The notes under the pieces are model-generated. The model saw only the letters and a list, made by a program, of their open reading frames with translations. It was not told where the DNA came from and did no database searches. From Fistularia commersonii (taxonomy: Eukaryota; Chordata; Actinopteri; Syngnathiformes; Fistulariidae), in assembly GCA_037954325.1 (NCBI GenBank), contig JBBMNZ010000028.1, positions 13,510,304 through 13,574,303 of the forward strand: a stretch of DNA of 64,000 bases. The letters are read 5' to 3'. This document shows positions 24,577 to 37,900 of the stretch, piece by piece. Numbering within the stretch: the first letter of the stretch is position 1; the number at the start of each line of letters is the position of its first letter. The position numbers and the translations under genes were made by a program.

Positions 24577-25632
24577 GTAAATAACTAAAGATTCCTTTCT
24601 AGCAGCTTGCTGGTGCTGAAATATGTTGAAAAGGGCTTGATTCTGCATAATATAAGTCAGAATCATTGTGATCCTGCAACATTTTGAAAAGATATAGCTA
24701 TATGGTCAAAAAGTGTTTATCTCCCTGAGTTGAAGCTTTTTTGCAACAGAGCGTTAATAACTAAAGATTCCTTTCTAGCACCTTGCTGGTGCTGAAATAT
24801 GTTGAAAAGGGCTTGATTCTGCATAATATAAGTCAGAATCATTGTGATCCTGCAACATTTTGAAAAGATATAGCCATATGGGCAAAAAGTGTTTATCTCA
24901 CTGAGTTGAAGCTTTTTTGAAACAGAGTGTGAATAACTAAAGATTCCCTTCTAGCAGCTTGCTGGTGCTGAAATATGTTGAAAAGGGCTTGATTCTGCAT
25001 AATATAAGTCAAAATCATTGTGATCCTGCAACATTTTGAAAAGATATAGCCATACGGTCAAAAAGTGTTTATCTCACTGAGTTGAAGCTTTTTTGCAACA
25101 GAGCGTAAATAACTAAAGATTCCTTTCTAGCAGCTTGCTGGTGCTGAAATATGTTGAAAAGGGCTTGATTCTGCATAATATAAGTCAGAATCATTGTGAT
25201 CCTGCAACATTTTGAAAAGATATAGCTATATGGTCAAAAAGTGTTTATCTCCCTGAGTTGAAGCTTTTTTGCAACAGAGCGTTAATAACTAAAGATTCCT
25301 TTCTAGCACCTTGCTGGTGCTGAAATATGTTGAAAAGGGCTTGATTCTGCATAATATAAGTCAGAATCATTGTGATCCTGCAACATTTTGAAAAGATATA
25401 GCCATATGGGCAAAAAGTGTTTATCTCACTGAGTTGAAGCTTTTTTGAAACAGAGTGTGAATAACTAAAGATTCCCTTCTAGCAGCTTGCTGGTGCTGAA
25501 ATATGTTGAAAAGGGCTTGATTCTGCATAATATAAGTCAAAATCATTGTGATCCTGCAACATTTTGAAAAGATATAGCCATACGGTCAAAAAGTGTTTAT
25601 CTCACTGAGTTGAAGCTTTTTTGCAACAGAGT
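24577..25632. repeat. 3-monomer tandem duplication
   Basis: gatatagctatatgg followed by tctccctgag occurs at 24691 and 25219, exactly 528 bp (3 x 176) apart. Its neighbours are repeated in the same order: gcgttaata, tctagcaccttgctgg, atatgggc, gaaacagagtgtg and gattcccttc. This is where the gcgttaata, tctccctgag and tagcacc variants first appear in the window. Confidence 0.8.
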
Positions 25633-26157
25633 GTCAATAACTAAAGATTCCTTTCTAGCAGCATGGTGGTGCTGAAATATGTTGAAAAGGGCTTGATTCT
25701 GCATGATACAAGTCAAAATCATTTTGATCCTGCAACATTTTAAAAAGATATAGCCATATGGTCAAAAAGTGTTTATCTCACTGAGTTGAAGCTTTTTTGC
25801 AACGGAGTGTCAATAACTAAAGATTCCTTTCTAGCAGCTTGCTGGTCCTGAAATATGTTGAAAAGGGCATGATTCTGCATAATATAAGTCAAATTGATTG
25901 TGATGCTGCAACATTTTGAAAAGATATAGCCATACGGTCAAAAAGTGTTTATCTCACTGAGTTGAAGCTTTTTTGATAAAGAGTGTCAATAACTAAAGAT
26001 TCCTTTCTAGCAGCTTGCTGGTGCTGAAATATGTTGAAAAGGGCTTGATTCTGCATAATATAAGTCAAAATCATTGTGATCCTGCAACATTTTGAAAAGA
26101 TATAGCCATACGGTCAAAAAGTGTTTATCTCACTGAGTTGAAGCTTTTTTGATAAAG

Positions 26158-27900
26158 AGTGTCAATAACTAAAGATTCCTTTCTAGCAGCTTGCTGGTGC
26201 TGAAATATGTTGAAAAGGGCTTGATTCTGCATAATATAAGTCAAAATCATTGTGATCCTGCAACATTTTGAAAAGATTTAGCCATACGGTCAAAAAGTGT
26301 TTATCTCACAAAGTTGAAGCTTTTTTGCAACAGAGTGTCAATAACTAAAGATTCCTTTCTAGCAGCTTGCTGGTGCTGAAATATGTTGAAAAGGGCTTGA
26401 TTCTGCATAATATAAGTCAAAATCATTGTGATCCTGCAACATTTTGAAAAGATATAGCCATACGGTCTAAAAGTGTTTATCTCACTGAGTTGAAGCTTTT
26501 TTGATAAAGAGTGTCAATAACTAAAGATTCCTTTCTAGCAGCTTGCTGGTCCTGAAATATGTTGAAAAGGGCTTGATTCTGCATAATATAAGTCAAAATC
26601 ATTGTGATCCTGCAACATTTTGAAAAGATATAGACATACGGTCAAAAAGTGTTTATCTCACTGAGTTGAAGCTTTTTTGATAAAGAGTGTGAATAACTAA
26701 AGATTCCTTTCTAGCAGCTTGCTGGTGCTGAAATATGTTGAAAAGGGCTTGATTCTGCATAATATAAGTCAAAATCATTGCGATCCTGCAACATTTTGAA
26801 AAGATATAGCCATATGGTCAAAAAGTGTTTATCTCACTGAGTTGAAGCTTTTTTGATAAAGAGTGTCAATAACTAAAGATTCCTTTATAGCAGCTTGCTG
26901 GTCCTGAAATATGTTGAAAAGGGCTTGATTCTGCATAATATAAGTCAAAATCATTGTGATCCTGCAACATTTTGAAAAGATATAGTCATACGGTCAAAAA
27001 GTGTTTATCTCACTGAGTTGAAGCTTTTTTGATAAAGAGTGTCAATAACTAAAGATTCCTTTCTAGCAGCTTGCTGGTGCTGAAATATGTTGAAAAGGGC
27101 TTGATTCTGCATAATATAAGTCAAAATCATTGTGATCCTGCAACATTTTGAAAAGATATAGCCATACGGTCAAAAAGTGTTTATCTCACAAAGTTGAAGC
27201 TTTTTTGCAACAGAGTGTCAATAACTAAAGATTCCTTTCTAGCAGCTTGCTGGTGCTGAAATATGTTGAAAAGGGCTTGATTCTGCATAATATAAGTCAA
27301 AATCATTGTGATCCTGCAACATTTTGAAAAGATATAGCCATACGGTCTAAAAGTGTTTATCTCACTGAGTTGAAGCTTTTTTGATAAAGAGTGTCAATAA
27401 CTAAAGATTCCTTTCTAGCAGCTTGCTGGTCCTGAAATATGTTGAAAAGGGCTTGATTCTGCATAATATAAGTCAAAATCATTGTGATCCTGCAACATTT
27501 TGAAAAGATATAGCCATACGGTCAAAAAGTGTTTATCTCACTGAGTTGAAGCTTTTTTGATAAAGAGTGTGAATAACTAAAGATTCCTTTCTAGCAGCTT
27601 GCTGGTGCTGAAATATGTTGAAAAGGGCTTGATTCTGCATAATATAAGTCAAAATCATTGTGATCCTGCAACATTTTGAAACGATATAGCCATATGGGCA
27701 AAAAGTGTTTATCTCACTGAGTTGAAGCTTTTTTGCAACAGAGTGTCAATAACTAAAGATTCCTTTCTAGCAGCTTGCTGGTGCTGAAATATGTTGAAAA
27801 GGGCTTGATTCTGCATAATATAAGTCAAAATCATTGTGATCCTGCAACATTTTGAAAAGATATAGCCATACGGTCAAAAAGTGTTTATCTCACTGAGTTG
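26158..27900. repeat. 5-monomer tandem duplication
   Basis: atctcacaaagttgaag occurs with block starts at 26301 and 27181, exactly 880 bp (5 x 176) apart. atacggtctaaaagtg, the cctg monomer and the gataaagagtgtg linker follow in the same order in both halves. Small private differences exist (gatttagcc near 26,276, tagacatac near 26,631). Confidence 0.78.
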
Positions 27901-28760
27901 AAGGTTTTTGCAACAGAGTGTCAATAACTAAAGATTCCTATCTAGCAGCTTGCTGGTGCTGAAATATGTTGAAAAGGGCTTGATTCTGCATAATATAAGT
28001 CAAAATCATTGTGATCCTGCAACATTTTGAAAAGATATAGCCATACGGTCAAAAAGTGTTTATCTCACTGAGTTGAAGCTTTTTTGATAAAGAGTGTCAA
28101 TAACTAAAGATTCCTTTCTAGCAGCTTGCTGGTGCTGAAATATGTTGAAAAGGGCTTGATTCTGCATAATATAAGTCAAAATCATTGCGATCCTGCAACA
28201 TTTTGAAAAGATATAGCCATATGGTCAAAAAGTGTTTATCTCACTGAGTTGAAGCTTTTTTGCAACAGAGTGTCAATAACTAAAGATTCCTTTCTAGCAG
28301 CTTGCTGGTCCTGAAATATGTTGAAAAGGGCTTGATTCTGCATAATATAAGTCAAAATCATTGTGATCCTGCAACATTTTGAAAAGATATAGTCATACGG
28401 TCAAAAAGTGTTTATCTCACTGAGTTGAAGCTTTTTTGATAAAGAGTGTCAATAACTAAAGATTCCTTTCTAGCAGCTTGCTGGTGCTGAAATATGTTGA
28501 AAAGGGCTTGATTCTGCATAATATAAGTCAAAATCATTGTGATCCTGCAACATTTTGAAAAGATATAGCCATACGGTCAAAAAGTGTTTATCTCACTGAG
28601 TTGAAGGTTTTTGCAACAGAGTGTCAATAACTAAAGATTCCTATCTAGCAGCTTGCTGGTGCTGAAATATGTTGAAAAGGGCTTGATTCTGCATAATTTA
28701 GTCAAAATCATTGTGATCCTGCAACATTTTGAAAAGATATAGCCATATGGTCAAAAAGTG
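27900..28760. repeat. 4-monomer duplication marked by gaaggtttttgc
   Basis: The variant gaaggtttttgcaac destroys the HindIII site and loses a base. It occurs at 27900 and 28603 (703 bp, four monomers minus that base) and again at 32834. The following monomer carries cctatctagc in all three cases. The second and third are also followed by ataatttagtc; the first is not. Confidence 0.75.
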
Positions 28761-31250
28761 TTTATCTCACTGAGTTGAAGCTTTTTTGCAACAGAGCGTA
28801 AATAACTAAAGATTCCTTTCTAGCAGCTTGCTGGTGCTGAAATATGTTGAAAAGGGCTTGATTCTGCATAATATAAGTCAGAATCATTGTGATCCTGCAA
28901 CATTTTGAAAAGATATAGCTATATGGTCAAAAAGTGTTTATCTCCCTGAGTTGAAGCTTTTTTGCAACAGAGCGTTAATAACTAAAGATTCCTTTCTAGC
29001 ACCTTGCTGGTGCTGAAATATGTTGAAAAGGGCTTGATTCTGCATAATATAAGTCAAAATCATTGTGATCCTGCAACATTTTGAAAAGATATAGCCATAC
29101 GGTCAAAAAGTGTTTATCTCACTGAGTTGAAGCTTTTTTGCAACAGAGTGTCAATAACTAAAGATTCCTTTCTAGCAGCTTGCTGGTGCTGAAATATGTT
29201 GAAAAGGGCTTGATTCTGCATAATATAAGTCAAAATCATTGTGATCCTGCAACATTTTGAAAAGATATAGCCATACGGTCAAAAAGTGTTTATCTCACTG
29301 AGTTGAAGCTTTTTTGATAAAGAGTGTCAATAACTAAAGATTCCTTTCTAGCAGCTTGCTGGTGCTGAAATATGTTGAAAAGGGCTTGATTCTGCATAAT
29401 ATAATTCAAAATCATTGTGATCCTGCAACATTTTGAAAAGATATAGCCATATGGTCAAAAAGTGTTTATCTCACTGAGTTGAAGCTTTTTTGCAACAGAG
29501 CGTAAATAACTAAAGATTCCTTTCTAGCAGCTTGCTGGTGCTGAAATATGTTGAAAAGGGCTTGATTCTGCATAATATAAGTCAGAATCATTGTGATCCT
29601 GCAACATTTTGAAAAGATATAGCCATACGGTCAAAAAGTGTTTATCTCACTGAGTTGAAGCTTTTTTGCAACAGAGTGTCAATAACTAAAGATTCCTTTC
29701 TAGCAGCTTGCTGGTGCTGAAATATGTTGAAAAGGGCTTGATTCTGCATATATAAGTCAAAATCATTGTGATCCTGCAACATTTTGAAAAGATATAGCCA
29801 TACGGTCAAAAAGTGTTTATCTCACTGAGTTGAAGCTTTTTTGATAAAGAGTGTCAATAACTAAAGATTCCTTTCTAGCAGCTTGCTGGTGCTGAAATAT
29901 GTTGAAAAGGGCTTGATTCTGCATAATATAATTCAAAATCATTGTGATCCTGCAACATTTTGAAAAGATATAGCCATACGGTCAAAAAGTGTTTATCCTC
30001 ACTGAGTTGAAGCTTTTTTGCAAACAGAGTGTCAATAACTAAAGATTCCTTTCTAGCAGCTTGATGGTCCCTGAAATATGTTGAAAAGGGCTTGATTCTG
30101 CGTAATATAAGTCAAAATCATTGTGATCCTGCAACATTTTGAAAAGATATAGCCATACGGTCAAAAAGTGTTTATCTCACTGAGTTGAAGCTTTTTTTGA
30201 TAAAGAGTGTCAATAACTAAAGATTCCTTTCTAGCAGCTTGCTGGTGCTGAAATATGTTGAAAAGGGCTTGATTCTGCATAATATAAGTCAAAATCATTG
30301 TGATCCTGCAACATTTTGAAAAGATATAGCCATATGGTCAAAAAGTGTTTATCTCACTGAGTTGAAGCTTTTTTGCAACAGAGTGTCAATAACTAAAGAT
30401 TCCTTTCTAGCAGCTTGCTGGTACTGAAATATGTTGAAAAGGGCTTGATTCTGCATAATATAAGTCAAAATCATTGTGATCCTGGCAAACATTTTGAAAA
30501 GATATAGCCATACGGTCAAAAAGTGTTTATCTCACTGAGTTGAAGCTTGTTTGATAAAGAGTGTCAATAACTAAAGATTCCTTTCTAGCAGCTTGCTGGT
30601 GCTGAAATATGTTGAAAAGGGCTTGATTCTGCATAATATAAGTCAAAATCATTGTGATCCTGCAACATTTTGAAAAGATATAGCCATACGGTCAAAAAGT
30701 GTTTATCTCACTGAGTTGAAGCTTTTTTGATAAAGTGTGTCAATAACTAAAGATTCCTATCTAGCAGCTTGCTGGGGCTGAAATATGTTGAAAAGGGCTT
30801 GATTCTGCATAATATAAGTCAAAATCATTGTGATCCTGCAACATTTTGAAAAGATATAGCCATATGGTCAAAAAGTATTTATCTCCCTGAGTTGAAGCTT
30901 TTTTGCAACAGAGCGTTAATAACTAAAGATTCCTTTCTAGCACCTTGCTGGTGCTGAAATATGTTGAAAAGGGCTTGATTCTGCATAATATAAGTCAGAA
31001 TCATTGTGATCCTACAACATTTTGAAAAGATATAGCCATATGGCAAAAAGTGTTTATCTCACTGAGTTGAAGCTTTTTTTGCAACAGAGTGTAAATAACT
31101 AAAGAATCCTTTCTAGCAGTTTGCTGTTGCTGAAATATGTTGAAAAGGGCTTGATTCTGCATAATATAAGTCAGAATCATTGTGATCCTGCAACATTTTG
31201 AAAAGATATAGCCATACGGTCAAAAAGTGTTTATCTCACTGAGTTGAAGC
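28600..31250. repeat. Segmental duplication D2, copy 1
   Basis: Matches 32,830-34,960. gaaggtttttgc at 28603 pairs with 32834 (offset 4,231), gcgtaatataag at 30101 with 33802 (3,701), and tggggctgaa at 30773 with 34471 (3,698). The offset falls by about three monomers because copy 1 contains an extra 3-monomer duplication. The variant ataattcaaaatc appears twice here, at 29401 and 29928 (527 bp), but once in copy 2. The further drop of 3 bp equals the extra bases seen here at about 30,190 and 30,484. Confidence 0.82.
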
Positions 31251-31740
31251 TTTTTTACAACAGAGTGTAAATAACTAAAGATTCCTTTCTAACAGCTTGC
31301 TGGTGCTGAAATATGTTGAAAAGGGCTTGATTCTGCATAATACAAGTCAAAAATCATTTTGATCCTGCAACATTTTAAAAAGATATAGCCATATGGTCAA
31401 AAAGTGTTTATCTCACTGAGTTGAAGCTTTTTTTGATAAAGAGTGTCAATAACTAAAGATTCCTATCTAGCAGCTTGCTGGTGCTGAAATATGTTGAAAA
31501 GGGCTTGATTCTGCATAATATAAGTCAAAATCATTGTGATCCTGCAACATTTTTGAAAAGATATAGCCCATATGGTCAAAAAAGTGTTTATCTCACTGAG
31601 TTGAAGCTTTTTTGCAACAGAGTGTCAATAACTAAAGATTCCTTTCTAGCAGCTTGCTGGTGCTGAAATATGTTGAAAAGGGCTTGATTCTGCATAATAC
31701 AAGTCAAAATCATTTTGATCTGCAACATTTTAAAAAGATA
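29990..31740. other. Zone of clustered single-base indels 1
   Basis: Extra bases appear in tttatcctcac (about 29,998), gcaaacagag (30,020), ggtccctg (30,069), cctggcaaacat (30,484), atttttgaaaag (31,551), agcccatatgg (31,567) and caaaaaagtg (31,579). Bases are lost in atatggcaaaaag (about 31,041) and tgatctgcaac (31,718). The paralogous 33.7-35.3 kb copy has none of these. This may be real decay or an uncorrected stretch of the assembly. Confidence 0.75.
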
Positions 31741-32829
31741 TAGCCATATGGTCAAAAAGTGTTTATCTCACTGAGTTGAAGCTTTTTTGATAAAGAGTGT
31801 CAATAACTAAAGATTCCTATCTAGCAGCTTGCTCGTGCTGAAATATGTTGAAAAGGGCTTGATTCTGCATAATATAAGTCAAAATCATTGTGATCCTGCA
31901 ACATTTTGAAAAGATATAGCCATATGGTCAAAAAGTGTTTATCTCACTGAGTTGAAGCTTTTTTGCAACAGAGTGTCAATAACTAAAGATTCCTTTCTAG
32001 CAGCTTGCTGGTGCTGAAATATGTTGAAAAGGGCTTGATTCTGCATAATATAAGTCAAAATCATTGTGATCCTGCAACATTTTGAAAAGATATAGCCGTA
32101 CGGTCAAAAAGTGTTTATCTCACTGAGTTGAAGCTTTTTTGATAAAGAGTGTCAATAACTAAAGATTCCTTTCTAGCAGCTTGCTGGTGCTGAAATATGT
32201 TGAAAAGGGCTTGATTTTGCATAATATAAGTCAAAATCATTGTGATCCTGCAACATTTTGAAAAGATATAGCCATACGGTCAAAAAGTGTTTATCTCACT
32301 GAGTTGAAGCTTTTTTGATAAAGAGTGTCAATAACTAAAGATTCCTTTCTAGCAGCTTGCTGGTCCTGAAATATGTTGAAAAGGGCTTGATTCTGCATAA
32401 TATAAGTCAAAATCATTGTGATCCTGCAACATTTTGAAAAGATATAGCCATACGGTCAAAAAGTGTTTATCTCACTGAGTTGAAGCTTTTTTGATAAAGA
32501 GTGTCAATAACTAAAGATTCCTTTCTAGCAGCTTGCTGGTGCTGAAATATGTTGAAAAGGGCTTGATTTTGCATAATATAAGTCAAAATCATTGCGATCC
32601 TGCAACATTTTGAAAAGATATAGCCATACGGTCAAAAAGTGTTTATCTCACTGAGTTGAAGCTTTTTTGCAACAGAGTGTCAATAACTAAAGATTCCTTT
32701 CTAGCAGCTTGCTGGTCCTGAAATATGTTGAAAAGGGCTTGATTCTGCATAATATAAGTCAAAATCATTGTGATCCTGCAACATTTTGAAAAGATATAGC
32801 CATATGGTCAAAAAGTGTTTATCTCACTG

Positions 32830-34960
32830 AGTTGAAGGTTTTTGCAACAGAGTGTCAATAACTAAAGATTCCTATCTAGCAGCTTGCTGGTGCTGAAATA
32901 TGTTGAAAAGGGCTTGATTCTGCATAATTTAGTCAAAATCATTGTGATCCTGCAACATTTTGAAAAGATATAGCCATATGGTCAAAAAGTGTTTATCTCA
33001 CTGAGTTGAAGCTTTTTTGCAACAGAGCGTAAATAACTAAAGATTCCTTTCTAGCAGCTTGCTGGTGCTGAAATATGTTGAAAAGGGCTTGATTCTGCAT
33101 AATATAAGTCAGAATCATTGTGATCCTGAAACATTTTGAAAAGATATAGCTATATGGTCAAAAAGTGTTTATCTCCCTGAGTTGAAGCTTTTTTGCAACA
33201 GAGCGTTAATAACTAAAGATTCCTTTCTAGCACCTTGCTGGTGCTGAAATATGTTGAAAAGGGCTTGATTCTGCATAATATAAGTCAGAATCATTGTGAT
33301 CCTGCAACATTTTGAAAAGATATAGCCATACGGTCAAAAAGTGTTTATCTCACTGAGTTGAAGCTTTTTTGCAACAGAGTGTCAATAACTAAAGATTCCT
33401 TTCTAGCAGCTTGCTGGTGCTGAAATATGTTGAAAAGGGCTTGATTCTGCATAATATAAGTCAAAATCATTGTGATCCTGCAACATTTTGAAAAGATATA
33501 GCCATACGGTCAAAAAGTGTTTATCTCACTGAGTTGAAGCTTTTTTGATAAAGAGTGTCAATAACTAAAGATTCCTTTCTAGCAGCTTGCTGGTGCTGAA
33601 ATATGTTGAAAAGGGCTTGATTCTGCATAATATAATTCAAAATCATTGTGATCCTGCAACATTTTGAAAAGATATAGCCATACGGTCAAAAAGTGTTTAT
33701 CTCACTGAGTTGAAGCTTTTTTGCAACAGAGTGTCAATAACTAAAGATTCCTTTCTAGCAGCTTGCTGGTCCTGAAATATGTTGAAAAGGGCTTGATTCT
33801 GCGTAATATAAGTCAAAATCATTGTGATCCTGCAACATTTTGAAAAGATATAGCCATACGGTCAAAAAGTGTTTATCTCACTGAGTTGAAGCTTTTTTGA
33901 TAAAGAGTGTCAATAACTAAAGATTCCTTTCTAGCAGCTTGCTGGTGCTGAAATATGTTGAAAAGGGCTTGATTCTGCATAATATAAGTCAAAATCATTG
34001 TGATCCTGCAACATTTTGAAAAGATATAGCCATATGGTCAAAAAGTGTTTATCTCACTGAGTTGAAGCTTTTTTGCAACAGAGTGTCAATAACTAAAGAT
34101 TCCTCTCTAGCAGCTTGCTGGTACTGAAATATGTTGAAAAGGGCTTGATTCTGCATAATATAAGTCAAAATCATTGTGATCCTGCAACATTTTGAAAAGA
34201 TAAAGCCATACGGTCAAAAAGTGTTTATCTCACTGAGTTGAAGCTTTTTTGATAAAGAGTGTCAATAACTAAAGATTCCTTTCTAGCAGCTTGCTGGTGC
34301 TGAAATATGTTGAAAAGGGCTTGATTCTGCATAATATAAGTCAAAATCATTGTGATCCTGCAACATTTTGAAAAGATATAGCCATACGGTCAAAAAGTGT
34401 TTATCTCACTGAGTTGAAGCTTTTTTGATAAAGAGTGTCAATAACTAAAGATTCCTATCTAGCAGCTTGCTGGGGCTGAAATATGTTGAAAAAGGCTTGA
34501 TTCTGCATAATATAAGTCAAAATCATTGTGATCCTGCAACATTTTGAAAAGATATAGCCATATGGTCAAAAAGTGTTTATCTCCCTGAGTTGAAGCTTTT
34601 TTGCAACAGAGCGTTAATAACTAAAGATTCCTTTCTAGCACCTTGCTGGTGCTGAAATATGTTGAAAAGGGCTTGATTCTGCATAATATAAGTCAGAATC
34701 ATTGTGATCCTGCAACATTTTGAAAAGATATAGCCATATGGGCAAAAAGTGTTTATCTCACTGAGTTGAAGCTTTTTTGCAACAGAGTGTAAATAACTAA
34801 AGAATCCTTTCTAGCAGTTTGCTGGTGCTGAAATATGTTGAAAAGGGCTTGATTCTGCATAATATAAGTCAGAATCATTGTGATCCTGCAACATTTTGAA
34901 ATGATATAGCCATATGGGCAAAAAGTGTTTATCTCACTGAGTTGAAGCTTTTTTGCAACA
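32830..34960. repeat. Segmental duplication D2, copy 2
   Basis: Partner of 28,600-31,250 with the same order of variants: gaaggtttttgc, ataatttagtc, gatatagctata, gcgttaata, ataattcaaaatc, gcgtaatataag, ctggtactg, tggggctgaa, gaatcctttctagcagttt. This copy reads cleanly, without the extra single bases that scatter through copy 1. Confidence 0.82.
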
Positions 34961-37900
34961 GAGTGTCAATAACTAAAGATTCCTATCTAGCAGCTTGCTG
35001 GTGCTGAAATATGTTGAAAAGGGCTTGATTCTGCATAATATAAGTCAAAATCATTGTGATCCTGCAACATTTTGAAAAGATATAGCCATACGGTCAAAAA
35101 GTGTTTATCTCACTGAGTTGAAGCTTTTTTGCAACAGAGTGTAAATAACTAAAGATTCCTTTCTAACAGCTTGCTGGTGCTGAAATATGTTGAAAAGGGC
35201 TTGATTCTGCATAATACAAGTCAAAATCATTTTGATCCTGCAACATTTTAAAAAGATATAGCCATATGGTCAAAAAGTGTTTATCTCACTGAGTTGAAGC
35301 TTTTTTGATAAAGAGTGTCAATAACTAAAGATTCCTTTCTAGCAGCTTGCTGGTGCTGAAATATGTTGAAAAGGGCTTGATTCTGCATAATATAAGTCAA
35401 AATCATTGTGATCCTGCAACATTTTGAAAAGATATAGCCATACGGTCAAAAAGTGTTTATCTCACTGAGTTGAAGCTTTTTTGCAACAGAGTGTCAATAA
35501 CTAAAGATTCCTTTCTAGCAGCTTGCTGGTGCTGAAATATGTTGAAAAGGGCTTGATTCTGCATAATATAAGTCAAAATCATTGTGATCCTGCAACATTT
35601 TGAAAAGATATAGCCATACGGTCAAAAAGTGTTTATCTCACTGAGTTGAAGCTTTTTTGATAAAGAGTGTCAATAACTAAAGATTCCTTTCTAGCAGCTT
35701 GCTGGTCCTGAAATAAGTTGAAAAGGGCTTGATTCTGCATAATATAAGTCAAAATCATTGTGATCCTGCAACATTTTGAAAAGATATAGCCATACGGTCA
35801 AAAAGTGTTTATCTCACTGAGTTGAAGCTTTTTTGATAAAGAGTGTCAATAACTAAAGATTCCTTTCTAGCAGCTTGCTGGTGCTGAAATATGTTGAAAA
35901 GGGCTTGATTCTGCATAATATAAGTCAAAATCATTGCGATCCTGCAACATTTTGAAAAGATATAGCCATATGGTCAAAAAGTGTTTATCTCACTGAGTTG
36001 AAGCTTTTTTGCAACAGAGTGTCAATAACTAAAGATTCCTTTCTAGCAGCTTGCTGGTACTGAAATATGTTGAAAAGGGCTTGATTCTGCATAATATAAG
36101 TCAAAATCATTGTGATCCTGCAACATTTTGAAAAGATATAGCCATATGGGCAAAAAGTGTTTATCTCACTGAGTTGAAGTTTTTTTGCAACAGAGTGTAA
36201 ATAACTAAAGATTCCTTTCTAGCAGCTTGCTGGTGCTGAAATATGTTGAAAAGGGCTTGATTCTGCATAATATAAGTCAAAATCATTGTGATCCTGCAAC
36301 ATTTTGAAAAGATATAGCCATACGGTCAAAAAGTGTTTATCTCACTGAGTTGAAGCTTTTTTGATAAAGAGTGTCAATAACTAAAGATTCCTATCTAGCA
36401 GCTTGCTGGGGCTGAAATATGTTGAAAAAGGCTTGATTCTGCATAATATAAGTCAAAATCATTGTGATCCTGCAACATTTTGAAAAGATATAGCCATATG
36501 GTCAAAAAGTGTTTATCTCCCTGAGTTGAAGCTTTTTTGCAACAGAGCGTTAATAACTAAAGATTCCTTTCTAGCACCTTGCTGGTGCTGAAATATGTTG
36601 AAAAGGGCTTGATTCTGCATAATATAAGTCAGAATCATTGTGATCCTGCAACATTTTGAAAAGATATAGCCATATGGGCAAAAAGTGTTTATCTCACTGA
36701 GTTGAAGCTTTTTTGCAACAGAGTGTAAATAACTAAAGAATCCTTTCTAGCAGTTTGCTGGTGCTGAAATATGTTGAAAAGGGCTTGATTCTGCATAATA
36801 TAAGTCAGAATCATTGTGATCCTGCAACATTTTGAAATGATATAGCCATATGGGCAAAAAGTGTTTATCTCACTGAGTTGAAGCTTTTTTGCAACAGAGT
36901 GTCAATAACTAAAGATTCCTTTCTAACAGCTTGCTGGTGCTGAAATATGTTGAAAAGGGCTTGATTCTGCATAATACAAGTCAAAATCATTTTGATCCTG
37001 CAACATTTTAAAAAGATATAGCCATATGGTCAAAAAGTGTTTATCTCACTGAGTTGAAGCTTTTTTGATAAAGAGTGTCAATAACTAAAGATTCCTTTCT
37101 AGCAGCTTGCTGGTGCTGAAATATGTTGAAAAGGGCTTGATTCTGCATAATATAAGTCAAAATCATTGTGATCCTGCAACATTTTGAAAAGATATAGCCA
37201 TACGGTCAAAAAGTGTTTATCTCACTGAGTTGAAGCTTTTTTGCAACAGAGTGTCAATAACTAAAGATTCCTTTCTAGCAGCTTGCTGGTGCTGAAATAT
37301 GTTGAAAAGGGCTTGATTCTGCATAATATAAGTCAAAATCATTGTGATCCTGCAACATTTTGAAAAGATATAGCCATACGGTCAAAAAGTGTTTATCTCA
37401 CTGAGTTGAAGCTTTTTTGATAAAGAGTGTCAATAACTAAAGATTCCTTTCTAGCAGCTTGCTGGTCCTGAAATAAGTTGAAAAGGGCTTGATTCTGCAT
37501 AATATAAGTCAAAATCATTGTGATCCTGCAACATTTTGAAAAGATATAGCCATACGGTCAAAAAGTGTTTATCTCACTGAGTTGAAGCTTTTTTGATAAA
37601 GAGTGTCAATAACTAAAGATTCCTTTCTAGCAGCTTGCTGGTGCTGAAATATGTTGAAAAGGGCTTGATTCTGCATAATATAAGTCAAAATCATTGCGAT
37701 CCTGCAACATTTTGAAAAGATATAGCCATATGGTCAAAAAGTGTTTATCTCACTGAGTTGAAGCTTTTTTGCAACAGAGTGTCAATAACTAAAGATTCCT
37801 TTCTAGCAGCTTGCTGGTACTGAAATATGTTGAAAAGGGCTTGATTCTGCATAATATAAGTCAAAATCATTGTGATCCTGCAACATTTTGAAAAGATATA

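Noticed and set aside
31475..31666. 63-codon plus-strand open frame
   Set aside because: It lies wholly in B monomers within indel zone 1, covers just over one monomer and has no recognisable domain. Single-base insertions near 31,551, 31,567 and 31,579 keep it open.
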